From a bacterium (lineage in GTDB: Bacteria; Armatimonadota; Fimbriimonadia; Fimbriimonadales; JBAXQP01): a DNA stretch of 15,023 bases. Of the stretch, positions 1 through 7,663 are shown piece by piece (position 1 is the first letter of the stretch; each line of letters starts with the position of its first letter). The notes beneath the pieces were generated by a model. That model saw nothing but the letters and a program-made list of their open reading frames with translations, made no database searches and was not told where the DNA came from. The position numbers and the translations under genes were made by a program. Location of the stretch: the NCBI GenBank assembly GCA_037131655.1, contig JBAXQP010000029.1, positions 1-15,023 on the forward strand. The letters are read 5' to 3'.

Positions 1-260
1 GCATCAGTTCGAGCGAATATAGCTTCGTTGAGGAGGTGGACCCAGTTGACAAAATCGTCCGCTCGGCCTTCAGCCGATACACGGTGTATAAAAAGACCGG
101 GGATTTCTTCTTCTTCGGCAGGAGCGTTGGGGTGATCTGCGGTTACGACATGTACTTCGATGCCTTGCTCAACAAGCGCATGAGACAAGTCGTAAACATG
201 ACGCGCAATTCCACCTACGAGTTTCGGGGGGTATTCCCACGACAACATGACTACGCGCAT
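1..260 (-). CDS. Glycosyltransferase, GT-B fold (GT4/GT5, glycogen-synthase-like), N-terminal part
   Basis: This is the first 86 codons of a gene read leftward off the window. The protein opens MRVVMLSWEYPPKLVGGIA and continues RHVYDLSHALVEQGIEVHVVT. That is the standard start of the N-terminal Rossmann domain of GT4/GT5 glycosyltransferases: a beta strand, the WEYPP loop, the GG acceptor/donor loop, and a helix carrying RHVxxLSxAL. Proteins with this opening transfer a sugar from a nucleotide donor, for example in glycogen or cell-surface glycan synthesis; the substrate cannot be read from this fragment. The ATG at 258-260 follows a GGAGGAGG stretch (269-276) by 8 bases, which fixes the start. 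It lies 109 bases downstream of secDF on the same strand, with a perfect hairpin between them. The fold assignment is firm and the precise activity is open. Confidence 0.85.
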   Translation of the reverse strand, partial: MRVVMLSWEYPPKLVGGIARHVYDLSHALVEQGIEVHVVTADHPNAPAEEEEIPGLFIHRVSAEGRADDFVNWVHLLNEAIFARTD

Positions 261-303
261 ACCGTATGCCTCCTCCGTCTCACCAAACAATCATCTATTT
301 AGT

Positions 304-328
304 GGGAGGTCCCAAGGTGGGACCTCCC
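304..328 (-). terminator. Perfect hairpin between secDF and the glycosyltransferase gene (candidate terminator)
   Basis: GGGAGGTCCC (304-313) and GGGACCTCCC (319-328) form a 10-bp perfect stem around a 5-base loop. It lies 41 bases after the secDF stop. Read on the minus strand, the sequence after the stem is ACTAAATAG, which is not a real T tract, so termination there would be weak. On the plus strand the stem is followed by TTGATCTTCTTT. It may be a weak terminator, an mRNA-stabilising 3' hairpin, or part of a dispersed repeat family; no second copy was seen in this window. Confidence 0.5.
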
Positions 329-369
329 TTGATCTTCTTTGCAGTCAAATTCCCCTTCGAAAAGGGTAA

Positions 370-3345
370 CTACATTCGTCGCTTGCGCTTAGGCGCTTTG
401 CTGGAAGGACGATTATCATTATCCTCTTCAGAACCTTCGGTCGTTGTCGTTTCTGATGACACGGCTTTGGGTTTTGTCGAAGGAGCAGGCCGGTTAGTAG
501 ATGGCGTTCCTGATGTCTTGCGAGTATCAGTAGATACCATCGGCTTGTCCACTACAACCTTGGCAGTATTAGCGCCGCGAGCTCGCCAGTGTTCCCAGAT
601 AACCAGTATCTGAGCGGCGTTAAAGATGCTCGAATAAGCGCCGGAGATAACACCAATTAGCAATACCATATGGAAGTGCTTAAGGTCTGTTGTAACGCTG
701 CCGTACATGAACAAGATAAACACCGTGATGGCGACAGTAAGGCTCGTTAAAATAGATCGCGCAAACGATTGAACGATACTTCTATTAACCAAACCATCGA
801 AGGAATCACCGCGCAGTCTCAATTTTAAATTTTCTCGTATTCTGTCGAAAATAACGATTGTGTCATGCACGGAGAAACCGATCATGGTCAGCAATGCAGT
901 GATAAAGAGGGCGCTTATCTCCCAGCCAAAGAAATAGCCGAAAATCGCTGCCGATCCCATCATGATCAACACGTCGTGTAGAGTTGCGATAATAGCCGCG
1001 GCGCCATATCGGAAGCCGGACCAACCGCCTTCAATCGCGAACCGGATAGTGACAAAGATGAGGATGAAGAAACACGCCAATATGACTGACAAGATGGCGT
1101 TTTTAACCATTTCCTCGCGAATAATGCCACCGATATTGTCCACGTTAGGAGCTACGGTTACGTTGGTAATGGCAGGGGTCATTGCTCCCAATGCAGCATT
1201 GAGATTTTTGCCTACGACTGTTAATTCAGATGAATTAGTAGGCGAGAGCTTGACGTCCTCAACATATATGTTTTGAACTTTTAACTCGCTGACAACTAGA
1301 TCGGGCTTCTGGGACATTGCTTTAGGCAAGGTGAAGATCACCTGAGTAACTTTGCCCTTGCTGAATTCTGGAATGCTTTGCCCGATTGTTGTCGCGATAA
1401 CATCGGGTGTTTCTTTAAACGATGAAGAGGTAATCGAAACCTCTTTATTACCTAAAGTAAGCCCTACATTATCAGCAGTCAGACCAGCTTCGCTCAACTT
1501 AGCTTTAACCTGGTCGGCAGTTAGAGTTAGAGGAGTCGGTAGAGAATAAGTGAACTTCGAAACCTGTGGAGGCACGACTTTAATGATCTCATTCGTGATC
1601 AACGCCTGTGTCAGCAGAGCAGTATCTTGTCCTAATCGCGCAGTATCTTTCTTCTTTAGCCTGAACTTAAGAATGAGCTGTTTACCGTTGTCGGCAAGCT
1701 GCACGTTATCGACATCAACAGGTTTACTGTTTTCTCTTAGTTTGCTTTTTATCTGTTCTGAAGTGCCCTTAACAGGCTCACTTAGGACATAAGTAATCTC
1801 GGTTCCACCCTCGAACTCGATGTTCTTCTTGATGCCACCCTTGCTCATGTAAAAGAGGCCAGGAATGATAATCAGTAGGCTGAAGGCGATCCATATCCAT
1901 CGCTTACCGACAAAGTCGAAATGGCTTTTACCTGCAATCTGTCGTCCCAAGCCGAAGAATCGTGGGTTTTGTGCAACTCCTCTGCCAACCAGCAAGTAGA
2001 GCAGTGTTCGCGTAACTGTGATGGCAGTGAACAGAGATATTAAAACACCGACGCCTAGCGTGGTAGCAAAACCTTTTACAACGTCAGTGCCATACGTAAA
2101 TAGCACCGCGCAAGTGATAAGAGTGCAGAAGTTCGAGTCGAAAATAGCGGTAAAGGCTCGTTTGAAACCGGCATCGATGGAGGCCATCAAAGTCTTGCCG
2201 TTTCGAAGCTCTTCCTTCATGCGCTCGAAAATAAGAATGTTCGCATCCACGGCCATACCGATGGATAAGATGAAGCCGGCAATACCGGCCAGCGAGAAGG
2301 TTACTCCCATCAGCTTGAAAGCTGCGTAGCAGAACAACACATATAAGAGCAGGGCGATACATGCCAGAAGGCCTGGCAGCAGATAGTAGATAGCCATGCC
2401 AACCATGATGACTGCTGCCGCTATCAAACCGGCTTTCAGGATCATCATTAAAGCTTTCTGACCGAGGGTCGGTTCGATCGTGCTGCTCTGAACGATTTCT
2501 AAGTCAACCGGTAAAGCGCCTGCATTGAGAAGCGATGCTAACTGCGCGGCTGATTTGGAATTGAAGTTTCCTTCGATAATCGGTGAGGAAGCGCCGGAAC
2601 GGCCTGTAATATTATTAACTGGAGCAGAAATTATTTTCTTGTCCAGGACGATAGCGAGATATTCTTTGAAATGGCTTGTTTCAGAAACAAAATTACCGAA
2701 TGCTTCTTCACCTTTGGGATTGAAGCGAAGCTGCACCACGGCTTGTCCGCCGCTATTTCCGCCGCCAGAGCTAACACGAGATTCCGGTTTCAGGTCAGCG
2801 CCGGTAACGATAACTTCCGCAAAATCGGGATTAGCTATCAGCTCTTCGTATTCTTTCTGAGTTTCGCCATCAGGTTTTATAAGCCTATTATTAGATGTAT
2901 CGACAAAACTGATTGTCTCGTTTGACTGGTCGTCACCATGTTGAATGATATAGCGGCGAGTCTTGTCTTTGTCCGTTTGGACATTTTTCAGCCAACGAAA
3001 TTCGAGGCGGGCAGTCTGCTGAAGAAGTCCCTCAGCCTCAAGGATATTGGTATAGCCCGGCAGCTCAACGACGAACTGATTGTCACCCTTGGTATGAACA
3101 GGGGCTTCTGTGACACCGAGAGTGCCAGAGACACGACGAGGTAGAATCTCGCTTGCAAGCTGAGACCTCATCGCCGGCCAGTTTTTCTTGTCGTTGACAG
3201 AAAGAGTTTCTGTTTTAGCTCGTAGAACAATACGCGCGCCGCCTTGGATATCCAAGCCAAGGTTCACCTTGATCAGGATAACTGCACTAGCAGCGAGGAT
3301 AGCCAAGACTACAATACCGAGTAGCCAATAATATGTTTGCTTCAA
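370..3345 (-). CDS. secDF: Fused protein translocase subunit SecDF, with an enlarged SecF P1 region
   Basis: SecDF is a membrane partner of SecYEG that uses the proton gradient to pull exported proteins across the membrane. Numbering is from the TTG start (991 aa). SecD half: first TM at about 4-25, LGLDIQGG at 29-36, and GMAVDANILIFERMKEE at 363-379 with Asp367 as the likely proton-path residue. SecF half: TM at about 483-499, FEGG at 511-514, TLHDV at 788-792, and FSVHDTIVIFDRIREN at 824-839. Residues 924-991 are a Ser/Thr/Pro-rich charged tail ending KRKRRM. The familiar Bacillus fusion is about 737 aa; much of the excess lies at about 517-740, which looks like three copies of one module. 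Start: TTG at 3343-3345 sits 10 bases after AAGGAGG (3356-3362). An upstream GTG at 3426 (1018 aa) would begin only about 10 bases after the predicted transcription start and has no ribosome site. Confidence 0.95.
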   Translation of the reverse strand: MKQTYYWLLGIVVLAILAASAVILIKVNLGLDIQGGARIVLRAKTETLSVNDKKNWPAMRSQLASEILPRRVSGTLGVTEAPVHTKGDNQFVVELPGYTNILEAEGLLQQTARLEFRWLKNVQTDKDKTRRYIIQHGDDQSNETISFVDTSNNRLIKPDGETQKEYEELIANPDFAEVIVTGADLKPESRVSSGGGNSGGQAVVQLRFNPKGEEAFGNFVSETSHFKEYLAIVLDKKIISAPVNNITGRSGASSPIIEGNFNSKSAAQLASLLNAGALPVDLEIVQSSTIEPTLGQKALMMILKAGLIAAAVIMVGMAIYYLLPGLLACIALLLYVLFCYAAFKLMGVTFSLAGIAGFILSIGMAVDANILIFERMKEELRNGKTLMASIDAGFKRAFTAIFDSNFCTLITCAVLFTYGTDVVKGFATTLGVGVLISLFTAITVTRTLLYLLVGRGVAQNPRFFGLGRQIAGKSHFDFVGKRWIWIAFSLLIIIPGLFYMSKGGIKKNIEFEGGTEITYVLSEPVKGTSEQIKSKLRENSKPVDVDNVQLADNGKQLILKFRLKKKDTARLGQDTALLTQALITNEIIKVVPPQVSKFTYSLPTPLTLTADQVKAKLSEAGLTADNVGLTLGNKEVSITSSSFKETPDVIATTIGQSIPEFSKGKVTQVIFTLPKAMSQKPDLVVSELKVQNIYVEDVKLSPTNSSELTVVGKNLNAALGAMTPAITNVTVAPNVDNIGGIIREEMVKNAILSVILACFFILIFVTIRFAIEGGWSGFRYGAAAIIATLHDVLIMMGSAAIFGYFFGWEISALFITALLTMIGFSVHDTIVIFDRIRENLKLRLRGDSFDGLVNRSIVQSFARSILTSLTVAITVFILFMYGSVTTDLKHFHMVLLIGVISGAYSSIFNAAQILVIWEHWRARGANTAKVVVDKPMVSTDTRKTSGTPSTNRPAPSTKPKAVSSETTTTEGSEEDNDNRPSSKAPKRKRRM

Positions 3346-3355
3346 AGCGATGCCG

Positions 3356-3362
3356 CCTCCTT
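3356..3362 (-). promoter_or_regulatory. Shine-Dalgarno site that favours the TTG start of secDF
   Basis: On the minus strand this reads AAGGAGG, a full match to the anti-16S core. It is 10 bases upstream of an in-frame TTG (3343-3345). It lies inside the longer GTG-initiated frame, where it would have no use. From the TTG, the first transmembrane segment starts at about residue 4, as expected for SecD. Confidence 0.7.
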
Positions 3363-3442
3363 GTAATCGTTCGCTGCCGTACCTTAATTTGAACTTAAGA
3401 AGATCAAAACGTAGATACCGGAGCACAATTCAATCAGTGTGG

Positions 3443-3472
3443 ATTATAGACGAGACGCGAAGGTGATGTCAA
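3443..3472 (-). promoter_or_regulatory. Sigma70-type promoter of secDF
   Basis: On the minus strand there is TTGACA (3467-3472), an 18-base spacer, and TATAAT (3443-3448). Both hexamers match the consensus exactly. Transcription would begin near 3436 and give a leader of about 90 bases ahead of the TTG start at 3345. No operator-like repeat overlaps it, so strong housekeeping expression is the simplest reading. Confidence 0.8.
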
Positions 3473-3578
3473 CGGTGAATATAACGGGAAGCTAGCTTGA
3501 AGTGTATCATACCTTGAAATCTATAACCTTTCACCAGAATTCAGCAGGAACTAAGCTAAACTTATTGAATTAAAATAT

Positions 3579-6131
3579 ATGGCCATTTGGACACAGGAAC
3601 AAGAGAGAGCTATTAATAGGGCGCAGGGGGCTATTTGCGTGGCGGCGGGGGCAGGCGCGGGCAAGACGGGCGTGATTGTGGCACGATTTCTCCGGCTTGT
3701 TCGGGATGAACATATTCTCGCTGACCAAATTCTCACCATTACTTACACCGAAAAAGCGGCGCAAGAAATGAAGCGCAGGATTGTGGAGGGATTGGAACGC
3801 GAAGGCCTGCTTGAAGAACGTCGAAGGGTTGAGTACGCCTATATTCATACGATTCACGGCTTATGCCGAAGGCTTTTGGCGGAAAATCCCTTCGAAGCTG
3901 GGGTTGATCCCCAATTCCGGGTTCTGGATGATCGAGAAGGAAAAGCATTGTGGAACCATGCTATCGAGGAAGTAGTCCAAGACGCGCTTGAAGAGGGGGG
4001 AGCCATTGCACGCCTAATCGGCGCGACTTCTTCGATGCCCGTCTACGGCGGCAATCGTAATGATTTGCTTAATCCGCTTCGAAGTTTGCTGAATCCGCTT
4101 ATTGAAAGAGTTCGGAACTATGGCCTCTCCTGCGAAGAGATTGCCGAATGGGGGCAACGAGAACTACAAGAAGTCGATCTGCCTTTTCATCCCGCCCTCG
4201 AAGAATATAAGCGGCAAATGCTTTCTAATCTTGAAGCTGCCGCTCAGGAAAGTGGGCAAGCCCTGCTTATTTCGGCTGTCAGCGCTATTAAACGAATAGA
4301 ACCTGATAGTAATAACCCAATGCGTAGCTGGCTCGATCAGGTCGTACCTCTCCTTAGCGAACTTTCAAACCAAGCTAAACAAGCTCAGAGTTGGGATTTG
4401 AGGGATTTAGGCCAAGCGAACTCAAGAGTTTTGGCATCAGTTGATCCTGAGAAAGAACGCCAGTGCGCCGAACTTGCCTCCGGACTGCTTCAACTTATTG
4501 CACAAATCTGGCAGCGTTTTGATGTGATGAAACAGCAAGCCGGGGGATTGGACTTTGAAGACCTCCAGCAACGGATGCTCCAACTTTTGAAAAGCTCTGA
4601 AAATGTCACTGAACGCTATCGTCGCCGCTTCAAATATATTATGGTGGATGAATATCAGGACATTAATCCGGTACAAGCGAAGCTATTGGAACATTTAGGC
4701 GCTGAAGGGAACTGGATGATCGTCGGGGATGAGCGCCAAGCTATTTACCGATTTCGTTTTGCCGATGTGAACTTGTTCCGACGCCAAATTGAGCAAATAG
4801 GAAATACTTCAACACGAAATCCGGAACGTGCGGCCAGTATCCCCCTCCAAATTAATTTCCGATCCCGTCCGGAGATATTAAATTTTGTTGCAACTGTCTT
4901 CTCCAAACTCTGGCACGGTGATAACTACCAAGCATTAGAAACCGGACGGGATATTCTGCCGAAAAATCAGCCGAGCATTGAGTTATGGATGCATAGCCAG
5001 ATATTTCGCCGAGGAGAGGCTGAGTGGATCGCATCCGAAATTCGCTCGTGGGTTCAAAATAAGTCTTTAGAAGTCTATGACAGCAGCCTGAATGCAATGC
5101 GCCCCGTTCGCTATGGCGATATTGCGGTGCTCATGCGCCAGTTCACTCGCATCACTGATTATGAGCAGGCATTCCAAGCAGCGGATATTCCCTTTTTTGT
5201 CGTTGGCGGAGGTCGAGGGTATTTCACTCGATACGAAGTACACGATCTGAAAAATGCGCTTCAAAGTCTCTGCCGGCCTGATGATGACCTCGCGATCGCC
5301 TGCCTTTTGCGTTCGACGATGGTGGGAGTAAGTATGGATTCGCTAGTGTGCCTGTCGAACCAAGCGCAAGAGAGAGGAAGCTCCCTTTATGAGACCCTCA
5401 AAACCACGCTTGAAGTCGTGCCTGAAGCTGATGTGCCGCTTATTAAGCGCTTTTTGGAATGGTTCGAGCCTTTGTTGTTAATTGCAGATCGTTTGTCGGT
5501 TGGAGTTGTTTTAGAGCGTCTACTAGTTGAAACCGAGTATGACGCCAAATTGCTTTGCCGTGAAAATGGAGCACAACAGCTTGCGAATGTTCGAAAACTC
5601 ATCCAAATGAGCTTCGAAACACCTGATGTGCAACTGGGTGAGTTTGTTGAGCGTATTTCAACACTAACTTACCTTCGCCAACGAGAAGGTGATGCCCCGA
5701 CCCACGATGAGTTCTCGGATGTTGTGCGCTTCATCACCGTTCACAGCGCCAAAGGGTTGGAATTCCCAGTTGTGATCATGGCCGACCTTGATGCAAAAAA
5801 GAATCGTCACGATCAACGAGTTGAAGTTGACTTGGCCAATCAGCGAATTGGGGTTGAATGGCGTAATTACTCCCCCCTAATTCATCGGCAAATACAAAAA
5901 CAAGAAGCTTTACTTGACCAGCAGGAAGAGCTGCGGCTTATATATGTCGCAATGACTCGCGCGAAAGAGCATTTGGTTATTGCTACCCCCCAAATGGGCC
6001 AACAACAATCCTGGGCGCTTCTCATACGTCCAGCCATCCCCTTAAAACTTCGTCAGACTAATGAAGACTACCAAGATTGCGAAATCGGTAACTGCACCGT
6101 CCGAGTAAAACGCCGTGAGGGGAAGGAATGA
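3579..6131 (+). CDS. UvrD/AddA-like superfamily 1 DNA helicase without a nuclease domain
   Basis: This is an ATP-dependent 3'-5' DNA helicase of the UvrD/RecB/AddA group (850 aa). Motifs in order: Q-motif region WTQEQERAI (4-12); Walker A AGAGAGKT (23-30); motif Ia TITYTEKAAQEM (53-64); HTIHGLC (90-96); the LDFEDL element (324-329); motif II DEYQD (357-361); motif III GDERQAIYRFR (383-393); motif IV INFRSRPEI (425-433); motif V HSAKGLEFPVV (722-732); motif VI LIYVAMTRAKEHL (787-799). The N-terminal layout and HTIHGLC resemble AddA, but AddA is about 1,200 aa with a C-terminal PD-(D/E)XK nuclease. This protein stops about 50 residues after motif VI. No addB lies beside it. The ATG at 3579 has no clear Shine-Dalgarno site. 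Helicase activity is secure; the pathway (recombinational repair or another process) is inference. Confidence 0.9.
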   Translation: MAIWTQEQERAINRAQGAICVAAGAGAGKTGVIVARFLRLVRDEHILADQILTITYTEKAAQEMKRRIVEGLEREGLLEERRRVEYAYIHTIHGLCRRLLAENPFEAGVDPQFRVLDDREGKALWNHAIEEVVQDALEEGGAIARLIGATSSMPVYGGNRNDLLNPLRSLLNPLIERVRNYGLSCEEIAEWGQRELQEVDLPFHPALEEYKRQMLSNLEAAAQESGQALLISAVSAIKRIEPDSNNPMRSWLDQVVPLLSELSNQAKQAQSWDLRDLGQANSRVLASVDPEKERQCAELASGLLQLIAQIWQRFDVMKQQAGGLDFEDLQQRMLQLLKSSENVTERYRRRFKYIMVDEYQDINPVQAKLLEHLGAEGNWMIVGDERQAIYRFRFADVNLFRRQIEQIGNTSTRNPERAASIPLQINFRSRPEILNFVATVFSKLWHGDNYQALETGRDILPKNQPSIELWMHSQIFRRGEAEWIASEIRSWVQNKSLEVYDSSLNAMRPVRYGDIAVLMRQFTRITDYEQAFQAADIPFFVVGGGRGYFTRYEVHDLKNALQSLCRPDDDLAIACLLRSTMVGVSMDSLVCLSNQAQERGSSLYETLKTTLEVVPEADVPLIKRFLEWFEPLLLIADRLSVGVVLERLLVETEYDAKLLCRENGAQQLANVRKLIQMSFETPDVQLGEFVERISTLTYLRQREGDAPTHDEFSDVVRFITVHSAKGLEFPVVIMADLDAKKNRHDQRVEVDLANQRIGVEWRNYSPLIHRQIQKQEALLDQQEELRLIYVAMTRAKEHLVIATPQMGQQQSWALLIRPAIPLKLRQTNEDYQDCEIGNCTVRVKRREGKE

Positions 6132-6177
6132 TGGCATCCCCCCCCTACGCGGTTTCAAGAAGTTTATACTTTTCGCC

Positions 6178-6924
6178 TCAAAAACCCTGCTCAATTGCTC
6201 TAGGCTCTTTTCCGTTTTTCCAGGTTCGTTTTAAGGCTTGCCAGAGAATAAGGGCAGAGAAAAGGGTCCAGAGAATGCTCCAGACGATAGCGGGGATATG
6301 GGTGAAACTCGCTAAAAAAGCGGCATCGTTATCGGGAATTCCTGCCGTATTCAACCGCATCAATACCGACAAATCCCAAAGAGCCGATAGGCAGCACTGG
6401 ACTGCCAGGAATTGAAGAAGGAAAATCGAAAGCTTTCCTTTAACATAGAGACCTGCTAGCAATAGAAGCCCAGCTAGGATAATGCCGGTCCAAAAACCGA
6501 AGCTAAAAATCGGCGACACCCACCAAACGGTAGTGAAAAGAATTACTGCGAAAAGAATGTAAAACATCGAAGTTGCCAATTTAGGTTTTTGGCTAAGCAG
6601 AAGAAGTGTCGCGCCAAAAAAAGTGGTCCCAATATAGCCTGCTGCGGCAACAAGAAACCTCCAACCCCCAATAACCTGCACCGACCCACTTCCATCTCTG
6701 GCAATCTGCATTTGGCTTGCGCTTCCATGGGTGAACACTGCAGCGAGCGCATGACTTAGCTCATGAAGGAAGGTTACGAAGTAACGAAAAGGAAGGGTAA
6801 TCGTATGCCCAAACGGGATGAACCACAAAATTATAACTAAAAGAGATGCTGCTATAAGCGATCTGCGTACTTGAACAGAAGTTGGCTCGGGATGAACTCG
6901 AGCATCCTGGGCGCTGACGTCCAT
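6178..6924 (-). CDS. M50B-like integral membrane metallopeptidase
   Basis: This is a polytopic membrane protein (248 aa) of the peptidase M50B-like group, distantly related to site-2 proteases. HELSH at residues 54-58 is the HExxH zinc motif, embedded in FLHELSHALAAVFT within a hydrophobic segment. The GSG strand (79-81) and the AAAGYIGTTFFG segment (93-104) are typical of this group. A second conserved site near the C-terminus, NDAAFLA (199-205), probably provides the third zinc ligand. I count about six hydrophobic segments. The ATG at 6924 is preceded by AGGAGG at a good distance. A 12-bp hairpin (6943-6971) separates it from the upstream cytidylate-kinase-like gene, and there is little room for its own promoter. 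It converges with the helicase gene, with 46 bases between stops. Substrate is unknown. Confidence 0.82.
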   Translation of the reverse strand: MDVSAQDARVHPEPTSVQVRRSLIAASLLVIILWFIPFGHTITLPFRYFVTFLHELSHALAAVFTHGSASQMQIARDGSGSVQVIGGWRFLVAAAGYIGTTFFGATLLLLSQKPKLATSMFYILFAVILFTTVWWVSPIFSFGFWTGIILAGLLLLAGLYVKGKLSIFLLQFLAVQCCLSALWDLSVLMRLNTAGIPDNDAAFLASFTHIPAIVWSILWTLFSALILWQALKRTWKNGKEPRAIEQGF

Positions 6925-6942
6925 GAATTCCTCCTGAATAAT

Positions 6943-6971
6943 GAAATAGCCCTCATCCTGAGGGCTATTTC
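6943..6971 (-). terminator. 12-bp perfect hairpin overlapping a stop codon (terminator or attenuator)
   Basis: GAAATAGCCCTC (6943-6954) and GAGGGCTATTTC (6960-6971) pair perfectly around a 5-base loop. On the minus strand the 5' arm contains the TAG stop (6965-6967) of the cytidylate-kinase-like gene, and the 3' arm ends in ATTTC followed by ATTATTC. It ends only 18 bases before the ATG of the M50B-like gene. The downstream U tract is interrupted, so partial termination is likely, with read-through needed to express the next gene. Confidence 0.65.
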
Positions 6972-7663
6972 AAACTTAGCCCATACATAGCATTCGCGGC
7001 TGAAATAATTGATCCTGCTGCGCCCTGCACCCCCAACTGATCGGTATAAAGGGTCATGTCATAATAAGCATCGTTGTCAGGATCAAGCCCGAAGAGATTG
7101 CGGATAAACTCGGTTCTCTCTTTATCGACTTGATGTAGCGCATCAGTTGCTTTGCGATCTGTAAGGTCATGCTCTTTTGCATAGTTCTTAAGACGAAAAT
7201 TGAAGGACGCTTTCACGCAGACATTTAAAGCTTTTTTCAGCAAGAAATTTGCTCCACGTCCTACGATAAGTTGACATCCGGAATGGCCAAGCGAAAATAG
7301 AACCTCTGCCAAGTGAAGTCGGTAATCTGCTTCATTGAAAGTTCGGATGCCGAGCATGCTCTCAACGACTTGGGTGAATTCGGAGTGATGGTGTTCAACC
7401 GCTTCAACCAAGTGCGAGCGCACCGAAGCATGTTCGGCGATAGCATCGATTAGTTGCTTATCCCACAATTGCCAGGGAGCGCCTAATTGCCGCACAACCT
7501 CCTCAGCAATCTCATCACCACATGAGCCTGCCTGTCGTGAGAGGGTAATAACGGGATTCGTTTTCTTTTCCAGAGCCTGCAAACGTTCTTTGCGGGCTTG
7601 TTCGAGAATCAACCACTCCCGAACGCGTTCATCAGCCAAAGTTTTCGATGAAGGGTTAGACAT
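6965..7663 (-). CDS. Cytidylate-kinase-like family protein
   Basis: This is a P-loop nucleotide-kinase-like protein (232 aa) of the cytidylate-kinase-like family (Pfam Cytidylate_kin2 type). After a basic, probably helical N-terminus (about 1-36), VITLSRQAGSCGDEIAEEVV (38-57) forms the strand, loop and helix of the nucleotide site. WDKQLID (67-73), IVGRGANFLL (133-142), the lid-like QVDKERTEFIRNLFGLD (178-194) and YDMTLYTD (201-208) follow in the usual order for this family. The loop reads GSCGDEIA and lacks the Lys of a classical GxxxxGK[ST] loop, as is common in this family, so real cytidylate kinase activity is not assured. The ATG at 7663 follows AGGGGG at a good distance. A TATACT hexamer at 7698-7703 may be its -10 element, with no convincing -35. 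It is the first gene of a two-gene unit with the M50B-like gene. Confidence 0.8.
   Translation of the reverse strand: MSNPSSKTLADERVREWLILEQARKERLQALEKKTNPVITLSRQAGSCGDEIAEEVVRQLGAPWQLWDKQLIDAIAEHASVRSHLVEAVEHHHSEFTQVVESMLGIRTFNEADYRLHLAEVLFSLGHSGCQLIVGRGANFLLKKALNVCVKASFNFRLKNYAKEHDLTDRKATDALHQVDKERTEFIRNLFGLDPDNDAYYDMTLYTDQLGVQGAAGSIISAANAMYGLSLK

Noticed and set aside
266..613. A 115-codon plus-strand frame spanning the secDF tail and the 304-328 hairpin
   Set aside because: It is antisense to the low-complexity tail of SecDF; the Ser/Val-rich translation reflects that composition.
2084..2362. A 92-codon minus-strand frame within secDF, with similar antisense frames at 2018-2329 and 2525-2860
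   Set aside because: All overlap conserved SecD motifs in the correct frame and look like frame shadows.
3497..3527. TTGAAG and TATAAC hexamers considered as the helicase promoter
   Set aside because: The spacer is 19 bases and the hexamers are imperfect; too weak to annotate.
6132..6177. Run of eight C bases right after the helicase stop, considered as a frameshift site restoring a nuclease domain
   Set aside because: It lies after the stop codon, and the following sequence in any frame soon enters the convergent protease gene with no nuclease-like motif.
6128..6415. A 95-codon plus-strand frame whose ATG overlaps the helicase stop (ATGA)
   Set aside because: It runs antisense to the C-terminal third of the M50B-like gene, and its translation has no domain-like character. 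The overlap looks like coupling but is probably chance.
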